From contig NC_072451.1 in NCBI RefSeq assembly GCF_027596085.1, positions 560,006 to 624,005 of the forward strand: 64,000 nt of DNA. Direction: 5' to 3'. Origin of the DNA: Anoplopoma fimbria. Lineage: Eukaryota; Chordata; Actinopteri; Perciformes; Anoplopomatidae. A program made the translations under genes and the position numbers. The number at the start of each line of letters is the position of its first letter. The first letter of the stretch is position 1. The notes under the pieces are model-generated. The model did no database searches, was not told where the DNA came from, and saw only the letters and a program-made list of their open reading frames with translations. This document shows positions 53,135-64,000 of the stretch, one piece after another.

Positions 53135-56100
53135 CTGATACCGGTTTCAACTGGGAGACATGGAAGGTGGGGTGTATTCTCATGGACTTGGGTAACTTGA
53201 GTTTCACAACAGAGGGGTTAATCACACTAACAATCTCAAAGGGACCGATGAATCTGGGTGACAGTTTTCTAGACTCCGTTCTTAATGGAATGTCCTTAGC
53301 GGACAACCACACTCTGACCTGGTTGGTAGTTGGGTGCCGGGGTACGGTTGTGGTCAGCGAGGCGCTGGTTGCGGTCAGCGGTGCGGAGGAGAGCAGAGCG
53401 AGCATCCTTCCAGATCTTGCGACACCGGTGGAGATGGGCCTGGATTGAAGGTACAGCAATCTCCTCTTCCTGAGTGGGAAACAAAGGTTGTAGGTAGCCC
53501 AACGAAGCCTCAAAGGGTGACATACCTGTGGCAGCGCTGGACAGAGAGTTGTGTGCGTACTCTATCCATGGTAGTTGGGAGCTCCAGGAAGAGGGATTTT
53601 GGGCGGCGACGCAGCGAAGCGCGGCCTCCAGGTCTTGGTTGGCCTGACCGTTAGTTTGTGGATGGAAACCCGAGGAGAGGCTCCAAGGGCTTGACAGAAA
53701 GCTTTCCATACCTGTGAGATGAACTGGGGCCCCCTGTCCGAAACAATGTCAGAGGGGATTCCGTGGAGGCAGAAGACATGGTGGACCAGTAGCTCAGCCG
53801 TCTCCAAGGCTGTGGGGAGCTGAGGGAGAGCCACAAAGTGAACTGCTTTGGAAAAGCGGTCAACAATGGTTAGTATGATGGATTTACCTAGGGATGGGGG
53901 TAGCCCTGTGACAAAGTCCAAGCGATGTGAGACCATGGATGGCCGGGAGTCGGCAGGGGGCGAAGCAGGCCGGCAGGGGGTCGGTGGGAGGACTTTCCAT
54001 GAGCACACACCGTGCAGGCGGAAACGAAGGCTCGAGTGTCAGCATCCATGGTGGCCCACCAGAAGTGTCTCTTCAGGAGGCACAGGGTGCGAACCACGCC
54101 CGGATGACAGGCGACTTGAGATGTATGTCCCCACTGGAGAACCTGAGAACGAACAGAGTCAGGGACAAAGAGATGATTGGGGGGGCCATTACCTGGGAAG
54201 CTTGCGCCCTCTTGACCAGGGACTCGATCTCCCAGGTAGCGGCCGCCACCACACAGGAAGACGGGAGGATGGTATCAGGGCTGGTGGGGGACTCTTCGGA
54301 GGTGAACTGGTGAGAGAGGGCATCCGGTTTAACATTCCTGGAACCAGGCCGGTAGGGGAGTGTGAAGCTGAAGCGACCGAAGAACAGCGCCCAACGAGCC
54401 TGACGAGGGTTAAGGCGTTTAGCAGTCTGGATGTAAGCCAGGTTCTTATGGTCCGTCCATTCAATGAATGGGTGTTCCGCTCCCTCTAGCCAGTGTCTCC
54501 ATTCCTCCAGGGCGAGTTTTACCGCCAACAACTCATGGTTTCCCACATCGTAGTTCCGTTGGGCTGGGGACAGTCGTCGGGAATAGAAAGCACAGGGGTG
54601 GAGTTTCTGGTCGGAGAGGGAGCGTTGAGTGAGGACCGACCCCGGTGTCAGAGGCATCTACCTCCACGACAAACTGACGGGAGGGGTCGGGCTGAACCAG
54701 GACCGGTGAAACGCCTCATCAGCTCTGAGAAAGCCTGATTCGCTTTGGGGGTCCAGGAAAAGGGGGTGGCTGGAGAGGTGAGTTGGGTCAGAGGTGCTGC
54801 TACTCAACTGTAGTCTCTAATGAAGCGTCTGTAAAAATTGGCGAAGCCCAGAAACCGTTGGAGCTGTTTGAAGGAGGAGGGCTGTGGCTACTCAGCCACC
54901 GCCAGGACCTTCTCAGGATCTGTCTTTACTCATCCGCTCTCGATGATGTACCCCAGGAAGCTTACAGAACTAGCGTGGAACTAACATTTCTCTGCTTTGG
55001 TAAATAATTTGTTTTCCAGGAGTCTCTGCAGCACTTGACGGACATGCATCACGTGCTCCTTGATGTTACATGAGAAGATCAGGATGTCGTCCAAGTATAC
55101 GAAGACAGACCGGTTGAGAAGGTCCCGGAGGACGTCATTGACTAGGGCCTGGAACACAGCAGGGGCGTTGGTCAAGCCGAAAGGCATCACCAGGTATTCG
55201 AAGTGACCTAAGGGGGTATTGAAGGCTGATCCCCTTCCCGAATTCTGACCAAGTGGTAAGCATTTCTTAGGTCCAGTTTGGTGAACACGGTGGCTCTGTG
55301 AAGGGGCTCAAAAGCGGAGTTGATGAGGGGCAGAGGGTACTTGTTCTTGATGGTGATGTTGTTTAACCCACGGAAGTCGATACACGGGCGCAGGGGGTTG
55401 TCCTTCTTGGAGACAAAGAAGAAGCCAGCACCAACAGGGGAGGAAGATGGCCAAATGATACCAGCGGTGAGGGAGTCGTTGATATACTTCTCCATGGCTT
55501 CTCTCTCTGGACGGGACACGTTATACAGCCGGCTCGAAGGTAAGGGAGCTCCAGGGCGTAGGTCAATGGCACAATCGTAAGGGCGATGGGGGGGCAGAGA
55601 GAGAGAGAGCTCGCTGTTTGCTGAAGGCCAACAGTGGACAAGTCCAGGGGTTCAGGAACTGATGAGGGGGCAGCACCCTTGGTTGGGGGAAGGGCGGATT
55701 GCAGGCAGGAGGAATGGCAGAAGGGGCTCCAGCTAGCCACTGAGCCGGAGGACCAGTCAAGGTGTGGGTTATGCAGCCTTAGCCAAGGCTGTCCAAGAAT
55801 TACTGGGGCTTGGGGAGACGAGATGAGGTGAAACTGGATCCTTTTGCGGTGGTTACCAGAGAGGATGAGGAGCACGGGACTGATCTGGTGTGTGACTCGG
55901 GCCAGAAGCCTCCCATCCAGTGCGTTGGCATTTAAGGGGGAGGTCAGTGGCTCTGTGGAAATGCCGGCCTGAGAGGCAAGGTTCTGGTCCAGGAAGTTCT
56001 CATCAGCGCCCGAGTCCACTCACGCCAGCACTTGTAGGGATTGCTGGTCCCAACAGATGGAGGCTTGAAACTGCATGCGTCGGAACTGTGAGGGAGTAGT

Positions 56101-56516
56101 TTGGCTCACCAGCACTCCCACTCCTACTGGTGAGCCTCTTCTTTTTGGTCGAAGGGGACAGGAGGCAAGGAAGTGGCCGGTCTGGCCGCAATAAAATAAA
56201 ATAAACACCTGCCTTCATCAGTCCACGGGAAATTGCTGGAAGGTCTGACATAAATGCAACGATCTGGCGGTGAGTGAGTGGATGACCGGGGTTGATATAC
56301 TGCAGAGTTGATGAGTAGATTGAAGGCAGGTGTGTGGCTTGGAGCAAGTGAGTATGCTTGGCAGTAATCAGGGAGCTGGGGAGAGTGAGAGGAGTGACAC
56401 GCCCACCTCACAGACACACACAGAGATAAACAAACAAGGGAGCACAGGAGACACAAGGGCAAGGGAAAGCACATGAAACACAAGGAATAACCAGAGACAT
56501 GGCCATGGCCATGACA
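53135..56516 (-). mobile_element. Ty3/gypsy LTR retrotransposon, decayed, with partial 5' LTR
   Basis: Reading on minus: partial LTR starting TGTCATGGCC at 56516 (to about 56215), then the gag zinc-knuckle region (CGQTGHFLASCP, about 56190). It continues with protease (about 56019), reverse transcriptase, RNase H, integrase and a C-terminal chromo-like part ending near 53140. Most of gag is missing, and the LTR runs almost directly into the zinc-knuckle region. No right-hand LTR was seen. It is inserted in the V cluster between V-C and V-D, opposite to the V genes. Confidence 0.9.
53290..56019 (-). pseudogene. gypsy pol remnant (protease, RT, RNase H, integrase)
   Basis: Domains in order on minus: protease with DSGA (about 56015), RT with [15 protein letters not shown] (about 55270), MPFGLTNAP (about 55185) and the YLDDIL catalytic motif (about 55100). 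Next are RNase H with [20 protein letters not shown] and WTDHKNL (54500s) and the integrase zinc region CTVCAHGKS (54020). The integrase core follows: [18 protein letters not shown] (53740) and GFHPQTNGQ (53670). The tail includes [11 protein letters not shown] (53250). Frame changes and stops at about 55230, 54950, 54660, 54080 and 53690 show it is inactive. Confidence 0.88.
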
Positions 56517-57240
56517 TAGAAGGAGTTAGATCTTGTTAAGGTGTCTGTTGATGTTAATCTTACTTCTCGTAGTCTGGAGATATCATTGATAATTTATAAT
56601 AATCAGAAGTCTCTTCTTTAGGAGAATAAATGAAGTGTTTTTGGTGTTATCAAATCCTGAAAAAGGGGATCCATCATCACAGCTACTTTTACGTAACTCC
56701 TGTATAAAGTTATAATCCAGTGCGCCCTATAGTGCGGAAAATACGGTAAGTGGAATTAGAAGACAGAATCACGAGTATCAATAGCATGAATAAAAATCAT
56801 GAATACCGAATTACATCAGATTGCAGTGCATTTAGGTTCAGTTTTCAATGACCGATCGCCAGAGTTTGTAAGAGTTGTTTCATTTTCAAGACAGGTTTTT
56901 AAGGTTTAAGTCCATCATGAAAGTTCTAAGTTCTTGTCCCAAAAGGTGTTTGGGACAAGAGTATAAATTAAGTGTTGTGTTTTGCAAATCCTGAAAAAGG
57001 GGATCCATCATCACAGCTACTTTTACGTAACTCCTGTATAAAGTAAACACCAGAAAATTTAAAATCTCCCACCTCCAGCTGATACTAAATGCTGCTACGA
57101 GTCTGTTAACAAGGAGGAAGTGAAGATACAGATCTAAGAGGAGACGGAGAGATTCAGGGAGGAGCTAAGATGTTACTGAACTATAGAAGAGAGAGGAACT
57201 TCTATATTCAACAGAGTTCAATACACAAACCATCAACATT
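56517..57240. repeat. Duplicated 5' flank of V-D (also before V-B)
   Basis: AAGTGGAATTAGAAGACAGA (about 56750) and following ~430 bp recur before V-B at about 50785. GGGGATCCATCATCACAGCTAC appears twice (about 56665 and 57000), a short local duplication. No gene seen. Confidence 0.8.
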
Positions 57241-57253
57241 ACCTTCATTCAAC

Positions 57254-57678
57254 ATGCTGTCATCACTGATGTTTCTAGTTATTCTAAAAGGTTTGTTAGA
57301 TTCTGCATGAAGGAAATGTTTCATTCCATTATTTGAAAATGAGTTTTGTAAAATGTTATAACAGAGTTATCTCTTCCTTTAGATGTCAGCTGTGAAGAAC
57401 TCCGTCCAGTCAAGAAAGAAGAGTACAGTTTAGAAGGCAGCACTGTGACTCTGTCCTACAATTACTCCAAACAAGCAGATGGTAGTGATTCTTTCTTCTG
57501 GTATCGACAATATCCAGGAAAACCACCAGAGTTCATCATCTCCCATTTAGGAACAGGAGAAAATGCAATCAAACTCTGGCTTTTCTGATAAAGTGAGTGA
57601 AGATAAAACCAGAATGGATCTTCAGATCTCCTCTGCTGCAGTGACAGACTCTGCTCTGTACTACTGTGCTGTGAGGCC
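57254..57678 (+). pseudogene. T-cell receptor variable segment V-D, frameshifted
   Basis: Leader 57254-57290 (MLSSLMFLVILK) and V exon 57383-57678, nearly identical to V-B. The same TAC (Tyr) replaces the first Cys. Around 57565-57590 an indel (GCAATCAAACTC against GCAACAAACTC in V-B) shifts the frame to a stop (TGA). The 3' part (DSALYYCAVRP) and the RSS are intact. Confidence 0.85.
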
Positions 57679-57716
57679 CACAGTGACAGCAAACCCACAG
57701 TCTCTGTACAAAAACA
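57679..57716 (+). other. Recombination signal sequence of V-D
   Basis: Heptamer CACAGTG, 22-bp spacer, nonamer ACAAAAACA (57708-57716). A CTCF-like motif CCACTAGAGGGCGA follows at 57783-57796. Confidence 0.9.
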
Positions 57717-57939
57717 CAAGCTGACACACTGACAAGCTGCTGGAAGCCTTTTTTCCTCTCTGTTGTACTGAACTTTTTACCTCCACTAGAGGGCGACACT
57801 ATCATGTAGGCGGTGCACTACTTCTGCACTGTGTTCAAGCATTCAGAGAATGATAAGTGCTGCTGTGAAGAGAACAATTCTCAGACTGAATGTTGAACAT
57901 CAGCTAGTTTCTCCTGTTGATCTAAACCTTGTTGTAGAG

Positions 57940-58425
57940 ATGGAACATTGGCTGTGGATTATTCTTGCTGCTCTGTTCTCTGGTAAGATAGAAAGAACAT
58001 ATTTTATTATTTTCTAAAGATTTGTATAATCTGTAGTTCAGAGCAGAACTCTCTGAACAGTTGAGCTGTTTCTGTCCACAGAGTAACACTGTACAGTTGA
58101 CATTTTTCTTCTCTACTTTTTCCAGGACTAATAGCTGAAGACAGAATCTCTCCTGTAGGAGATGAAGTCAGTAAAAGAGAAGGAGAATCTGTCTCACTCA
58201 GATGTGAATATGACACAACGGAAGAATATGTTGTTCTTTATTGGTACAGACATCATTCTGACCTTCAGGCACCTCAGTTTATTCTCCTCAAAGGAGCAAG
58301 AGAAACAACAGGCGAATATATTCCTGATAAACGATATGAATCTCAAACAACGAGAAACTCATCTGAACTGACCATAAGGACACTGACCCTGGCAGACACA
58401 GCTCTCTACTACTGTGCTCTAGAAA
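57940..58425 (+). CDS. T-cell receptor alpha/delta-type variable segment V-E
   Basis: Leader exon 57940-57982 ([14 protein letters not shown]) and V exon 58126-58425, GT-AG and in phase; the V exon is open to the heptamer. Motifs: EGESVSLRCEY (first Cys), VLYWYRHHSD (Trp) and LADTALYYCALE (second Cys). It is of a different subfamily from V-A/V-C/V-F and V-B/V-D. It is easily missed because the V exon's frame has no early ATG. Confidence 0.9.
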
Positions 58426-58464
58426 CACAGTGATCCAAAGTGTAGAAGAGGCTGTACAAAAACC
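58426..58464 (+). other. Recombination signal sequence of V-E
   Basis: Heptamer CACAGTG (58426-58432), 23-bp spacer, nonamer ACAAAAACC (58456-58464). The only signal in the cluster with exactly 23 bp; the others have 22. Confidence 0.92.
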
Positions 58465-58678
58465 TGAACACACATATCTGACTACTCCTCAAAGAGGAGG
58501 GAAGTGGTATTCAAACCACAGCTTCATATCAGATGGATTCTGAGGATTCATGTTTGATCAGAGTCTCTGTGGTTACAGCTGCTAATGAAACACTGTGGGA
58601 GGATCCACATGAGCAGCAGATCCACATCCAACAAACCACCTGTATGATGGTTCAAACAGCGAATAGATGGACGCTGAG

Positions 58679-59878
58679 GCTACATCCACACCACTACGTT
58701 TACATTTTAAAACGCATATCTTTTACTACGTTCACACTGAGCCTCCACACTACTCCGGAGTTTTAGAGCACCATGAACAAAGGAGTTTAGAAACGCTACT
58801 GAAGCCGGGTGAGATGGAAAACTCCGGGGTTAACTCGTTGTGTGGACAGGCGGAACGGCATGAGTTTTAAAACGATGACGTAGACATCGACGTTTGCTAC
58901 TTGGTTGGGTCTTAACAGTCACGACATGTCCTTCACTGATTCGTTACACCCCAGTCACATGACCCTTTTCCAGAAGAAAACAAACAACATTAACTTGATT
59001 ATCAATAGACTACCAGGTTCATCCAACATGGATAACATTTTGGAGGCGTTGCTGACCTTGTGGTCTTTACTAGCAGCTGTTGTGCAGTTAAATTCAGCAT
59101 TTTATGATTCTACTTTTGCAAACATGAGGAGGAAGCAGCAGTTATTGGAGCGATTAGCGAGCGGCATGTCCAGCTGCGTTACCAGACTTAAGAAGTGGAC
59201 GTTTGAAGTCACGGTTTGAGGCTTTAAGGAGGGCGATGCACACTAAACGGAGGACTTACCTTTTCTTATTATTGCTTATTTTGTTCTGCACATCTATCGT
59301 GAGGTTCACAAAGAAACTGTAAAGAAACAAAAGCATAAACGCTCTCCAGTGGAACAGAGACTCCAGCCAGCAGCAGAGCTACGAGTGAGAACAGACAACA
59401 ATGAAACCGAGGAAAAGATTGAGAGACGTGTGATGACCAAATTTATTGACACATAATCTAGTCAACTTTGATTTGAAAGTGTTTATTTTTAAAGGTAATA
59501 CAATGTGTGAGAGAGAGACCTGCAGCCTTGTAACTAAGTTTGAAAAATAAGACTTTGAAAACTTTCCACTAATTTTGTCTGTTAAAGTAAATAGAGGAAG
59601 ATTTTAGAGGACGATCTTAAGTATCAAGCACAACCTTTTATTATTAAACAGTACTTTAATATTCTGTCATATTTTCTGTAACCAAGCAACCAATCTACTT
59701 CCTGTTTCCATCAGCTGTATGCCCAGTGTACGTGAATAGTCATGTGATATCCGTTTTCAGACGTGCTTTAATGGACGGAAATTATTTCAAAATTTGATGC
59801 TGAAAAGCCGTGTTGATGGAGAATGTTTTTGTTTTAAAGCCCCGGTTTTAAACATGAACTTATTAGTGTGGATGTAGC
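58679..59878. mobile_element. 1.2-kb TIR DNA transposon, probably non-autonomous
   Basis: Ends: GCTACATCCACACCACTACG at left; TTAGTGTGGATGTAGC at right, with imperfect inverted repeats of about 36 bp. A 5-bp duplication CTGAG flanks both ends (58674-58678 and 59879-59883). A 104-codon frame at 58905-59219 (MDNILEALLTLWSLLAAVVQ within it) has no family I recognise; no transposase motif seen. It sits between V-E and V-F. Confidence 0.8.
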
Positions 59879-60127
59879 CTGAGTTTACTTTCAACCTTTC
59901 TGATAAGAAATATGACATACATTTATTATACTAGAAAAGGAGAGTGGAACACAATGTGTTTAGTGTAAAGTCATCAGTAGGGAATAACTCAGGGCTGTAG
60001 ATGAGCCCTGTCACTGTGATCAGGTCCCTCCTTCTAAACCACCAACTTAGTGTTGATGAAGACTAAACAGAGAGATCACTGCCTTCTTTATACCTGCTGT
60101 AGCTCACAGTTACTCAGCACTGCAGAT

Positions 60128-60567
60128 ATGACGCCTCTGTTCTTCTCAGTGTTGCTGGCTGCTATGAGCCTTGGTATGAACACAACTCTGTGTCCTTGAT
60201 ATCAATCCAACACTGACATGATTCTCTAACGGCACACTGATACTGTTTGTGTCTGTTTTACAGAATGCAGAGCACAAAAAGACAACGTGCTGCAGCCAAA
60301 AGGAGATGTGACAGCTACTGAAGGAGAGGCAGTAACACTTGGCTGTCAATACAACAGCAGTTCAACAAATTATTATCTCTTCTGGTACAAACAGGATGGA
60401 AACAACAGTCCCAAATTCATCCTGAGCCGCTTTAACATTGGCTCTGGGAAAACAGAGGACGAGGAGAGATTTTCATCCACACTGAATTCCACCTTAAGAT
60501 CAGTTCCTCTGAAGATCCAGAAGCTTCATCTGTCAGACTCTGCTGTGTACTACTGTGCTCTGCAGCC
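60128..60567 (+). CDS. T-cell receptor alpha/delta-type variable segment V-F
   Basis: Leader exon 60128-60173 (MTPLFFSVLLAAMSL) and V exon 60264-60567, GT-AG and in phase. Motifs: AVTLGCQYNSS (first Cys), YYLFWYKQDGNN (Trp) and [13 protein letters not shown] (second Cys). The 5' half differs clearly from V-A and V-C, whereas from [15 protein letters not shown] to past the RSS it is virtually identical to them. This points to gene conversion or unequal exchange. Confidence 0.9.
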
Positions 60568-60605
60568 CACAGTGACAGGAAACACCAAAACTCTGTACAA
60601 AAACC
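60568..60605 (+). other. Recombination signal sequence of V-F
   Basis: Heptamer CACAGTG, 22-bp spacer, nonamer ACAAAAACC (60597-60605), identical to that of V-A. Confidence 0.92.
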
Positions 60606-60679
60606 TTTGGAGCAAAGACAACACAATACTGCACAACATCCACTAGAGGGAGTCTCACTCTGTTTAACTGATGAGAATG

Positions 60680-61243
60680 AAGTTTTGGGGGATATTATTT
60701 GTGTGAAAAATAATTCATCATAGTTCTGTGTGGCTGTGTAGCAACAAGGCTTTAAAGTATATAATATAGTATATAATAGTATATAATCCTGCGGGCTTCT
60801 TCTTCTTCTCCTTCTTCCGTACGAAAATTTGCCGCGTAACTCGTCCCGCAGCGTTGCCAGCACATGCGTCAATATACATCAAAATGTGTGGCCTTGGTCG
60901 GGAATTGTGTGCTATGACTTTTTATAGAGATTCGTCCAGCGGTTTCCACGGGAACCAGGAAAAACGGCGAGAAATTTCCCCATATTGATGAATGCGTTTT
61001 GGGAGTGAAGAGATTTTAAAAACACTCATAATTTAACGTAGAAATATTATTTCGAAGTTTAAAACGTGAACAAAACTCTGGACTATATTGGGCCAAATGG
61101 GCATTTTGATAGCTAGCACAGATTTCATGACACCAGAGTTTAAGTTTCAGGTAAATTTAAGCCTTTTTCAGATTTTATAATGGGATTGTATTGGATGGAA
61201 TTTTCAGACCTAGAGTGCGTGATGTCATCGCCAGAGTGCAGAT
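60680..61243. repeat. Duplicated 3' flank of V-F (copy of 46690-47256)
   Basis: Same sequence as behind V-A, with a few substitutions and a local ATATAATAGTATATAATA expansion at about 60765. Confidence 0.85.
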
Positions 61244-63530
61244 GATGTCACAGTTCTTCCTCCATACTCCCCTGTCAGTAGCTCCATACTCCCTGTCACT
61301 CTGTCTCACTCACCTAATTGGCTCACTCTGTTCAACTGCCTGTCACTCTGTCTCTTAGTTCACTCCGGCCACTCCCAGCTCACAATCTGTCATAGCTCTG
61401 CCCCTTCTCTCCTTTCACTCGACATCTCACTCACCTAATCAGCCTCATGCAGGGCAACTGTCTGCCACACCCACCTCATCAGCACAATCCCTCTCACCTG
61501 CTCACTCTGCTGCACTACTCACCTCAGTATAAATACCCCACTCATTCACACACTCGCTGCCAGATCGTTCGATGCATTCATGCCAGACCTTCCAGCAATT
61601 TCCCTTGGACTGATTTCCCATTGCCGACCCTGCCTGTTTGGACTTCCCTGCCTTGCCTGCAAACTCCTGACCCGTTGGCTCCCCGGCCGACTCCTGCACC
61701 TCCTGACCCGTCGCTGTTCTGGCCGACTCCTGCACCTCCTGACCCGTCGCCGCTCCGACAGACTCCAGTCCTGGCTGGGCCGCAGCCTTCCACGGGTCCC
61801 GTCCCGGCTGGGCCGCAGCCTTCCCCGGGTCCCGTCCCGGCTGGGCCGCAGCCATCCGTGACATTACGATCTGGCCACGACATGGACCCAGTGTTCGACA
61901 CCTCGTCACAGGCCCGGTTCGGGTTCATTGAAGAGGCACTCCAGAGACGCGAGACCAAGGTTGTCACCAACACCGCTGATGTTCGTCACGCCCTGGCGAG
62001 CAGCAACCAGGCCTGGACTGCCCTGTTTAACCAGGTTCAGCAGCTCACGACAGCCATTTCGCAGACCTTCGCTCAGCCTCTCCGACTCCTGACGCATCGG
62101 CGCCCCTGCCGATTCCTGTTCCGTCGGCGTTCCTGCCGACTCCTGATGCATCGGCGCCCCTGCCGACTCCTGACCCGTCGACGCCCCGGCCGACTCCTCT
62201 CCAGTCGGCGTTCTGGCCGACTCCTTTCCCATCGGCGCCCCGGCCGACTCCCGTCCAGTCGGCGCCCCTGCCGACTCCTGTTCCGTCGGCGCCCCTGCCG
62301 ACTCCTGTCCAGTCGGCGTTCCAGCTGATTCCTGAACTGTTGGTGTTCCGGTCGACTCCTGACGCATCGGCGCCCCTGCCGAGTCCTGTTCCGTCGGCGC
62401 CCCTGCCGAGTCCTGTTCCGTCGGCGCCCTGCCGACTCCTGTTCCGTCGGCGCCCCTGCCGACTCCTGTCCAGACGGCGTTCCAGCTGATTCCTGAACTG
62501 TTGGCGTTTTGGTCGACTCCTGACCCGTCGGCGCCCGGCCGACTCCTCTCCAGTCGGCGTTCTGGCCGACTCCTTTCCCATCGGCGCCCGGCCGACTCCC
62601 GTCCAGTCGGCGTTCCTGCCGACTCCTGACCCGTCGGCTCCCGGTCGACTCCTGACCCGTCGCCGTTCCGGCCGACTCCTGTACCGTCGGCGTTCCGGCC
62701 AAATCCTAACCCGGTCGGCGTTCCGGCCGACTCCTGACCCGTCGGCACCCCGGCCGACTCCTGTCCAGTTGGCATTCCTGCCCACTCCTGACCCATCGGC
62801 GCCCCTGCCGACTCCTGCGACTCTTGACTCGTCGGCGCTCCGGCCGACTCCTACACCTCCTGACCCGTCGCTGTTCTGGCCGACACCTGCACCTCCTGAC
62901 CCGTCGCCGCTCCGACCGACTCCTGCACCTCCTGACCCGTCGCCGCTCCGACCGACTCCAGTACGGCTGTGCCGCAGTCTTCCCCGGGTCCCGTTGCGGC
63001 TGGGCCGCAGCCTTCCCCGGGTCCCGTCCCGGCTGGGCTGCAGCGTCCACCTGCTTCCGCTGGGTAATAATGCGCTGGCCGACTCCTGACCCGTCGACTC
63101 CTGACCCGTCGCCGTTCCGGCCGACTCCTGTACCGTCGGCGTTCCGGCCAAATCCTAACCCGGTCGGCGTTCCGGCCGACTCCTGACCCGTCCGGCACCC
63201 CGGCCGACTCCTGTCCAGTTGGCATTCCTGCCGACTCCTGACCCATCGGCGCCCCTGCCGACTCCTGCGACTCTTGACTCGTCGGCGCTCCGGCCGACTC
63301 CTACACCTCCTGACCCGTCGCTGTTCTGGCCGACACCTGCACCTCCTGACCCGTCGCCGCTCCGACCGACTCCTGCACCTCCTGACCCGTCGCCGCTCCG
63401 ACCGACTCCAGTACGGCTGTGCCGCAGTCTTCCCCGGGTCCCGTTTCCGGCTGGGCCACAGCCTTCCCGGGTCCCGTCCCGGCTGGGCTGCAGCGTCCAC
63501 CTGCTTCCGCTGGGTAATAATGCGCTGGTC
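61244..63530 (+). mobile_element. Decayed gypsy-like LTR element with minisatellite, copy 2
   Basis: LTR-like start (CTCAGTATAAATACCCCACTC at about 61525), then a minisatellite segment inserted before CCATCCGTGACA (about 61852). The gag-like start is at 61881 (MDPVFDTSSQARFGFIEEAL). It keeps the part deleted from copy 1 (DVRHALASSNQAWTALFNQV). The 27-bp minisatellite follows from 62080. No pol. Later in time or better preserved than copy 1 in gag, but rearranged in the LTR. Confidence 0.75.
62080..63430. repeat. 27-bp GC-rich minisatellite with a 449-bp internal duplication
   Basis: Same unit as at 48060-48800. In addition the segment starting AAATCCTAACCCGGTCGGCG at 62701 recurs at 63150 with only a few differences, a tandem duplication of about 449 bp. 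Open frames on both strands are artefacts. Confidence 0.9.
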
Positions 63531-63754
63531 GTAGACATGTGTCTATGGAATCAAACAGTCTTAAACAAAAAGTGTTTTAAGTACAACAGTCAAGTGGGGT
63601 TGAGATAAATGCATTTATAACTGTTTCAAAATCTCTAAATGATAAAAAAGACATGACCTCATATAACAGCCTTTGCTAGAAAAAGCTAGATTCTATCACT
63701 GAATTTATACCAATTTAAAATCACGGTCTATAATCAATAACAGATTTTTAACAG

Positions 63755-64000
63755 TAGATTTTACTCATGGTTCCAGGGAACACAGGTCAATATGAGGGGC
63801 ATCCCAGGCACTTGGTTCAAATATCAGAACTTCAGTTTAACCTTCATTAAAGTTTAGAACATGTAATTCCATCCAAGCTTTGATGTCTTAAATCAATCCA
63901 ACAATGTTTTTACAGAGGTTGCATCATCCTGTTTCATAAGCAGATACATTTGTATGTCGTCTGCGTAACAGTGGAATGAGATGTCATAGTTTCTAAGAAC
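63755..64000 (-). mobile_element. LINE reverse transcriptase remnant, duplicate of 49560-50070
   Basis: Nearly identical to the copy after V-A; the minus strand again carries YADDIQMYLLMKQDD. It continues past the right edge. Confidence 0.78.

Noticed and set aside
53167..55831. Plus-strand frames in the gypsy region
   Set aside because: Antisense to clear pol domains on minus.
45000..64000. J segments or constant exons of the receptor locus
   Set aside because: Searched for the FGxGT motif with an upstream 12-bp-spacer signal and for a constant immunoglobulin domain; none found.

Overview
This is a nuclear window from a ray-finned (probably percomorph) fish. The genes have spliced GT-AG exons with vertebrate orthologues. 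The introns are crowded with CA/TG microsatellites, minisatellites and fish-type transposable elements, including a tRNA-derived SINE ending in the usual LINE-like tail, hAT-like and other TIR elements, and Ty3/gypsy LTR derivatives. Nearly all of the long open frames are frames left open across short-period repeats, not genes.

Layout. 1-7049, minus: the first nine coding exons (about 366 codons) of a mitofusin, best matched to mfn1; the gene runs off the left edge. 9538-16376, plus: erythroferrone (erfe), eight coding exons, divergent from mfn1. 20361-30075, minus: a CYP7-family P450, best matched to cyp7b1, with a short membrane-anchor exon far upstream at 30004-30075 and introns filled by large tandem arrays. 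31082-31279, minus: a weak candidate terminal exon of an unrecognised gene. 36069-39875, minus: complete coding sequence of armc1, with a CpG-rich presumptive promoter near 43.4-43.8 kb. CYP7B1 and ARMC1 also lie near each other in human 8q12-q13, which supports both calls. 40780-42790: a truncated non-LTR retrotransposon. 43850-44765: a 63-bp minisatellite.

From about 45.5 kb to the right end the window is part of a T-cell receptor alpha/delta-type variable cluster: seven V segments or remnants, all on the plus strand, each followed by a recombination signal with a 22-23 bp spacer. No J or C segments are visible. The cluster grew by block duplication. V-A with its 3' flank (46.2-50.0 kb) recurs at 60.3-64.0 kb, and the V-B block (50.8-52.0 kb) recurs at 56.7-58.0 kb. 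The same family of gypsy-like LTR element is found between the V genes in three differently decayed forms.

No wholly new biological system was found. The points most worth a second look are: two V segments with Tyr in place of the first conserved Cys; a hybrid V gene with a leader from a different V type; CTCF-consensus motifs at the edge of the V cluster, behind two V segments and inside a dispersed repeat family; two single-base reading-frame breaks beside C-runs in otherwise intact genes (erfe exon 3, cyp7b1 exon 1); three in-frame tandem splice donors in mfn1; and several palindromic structures.
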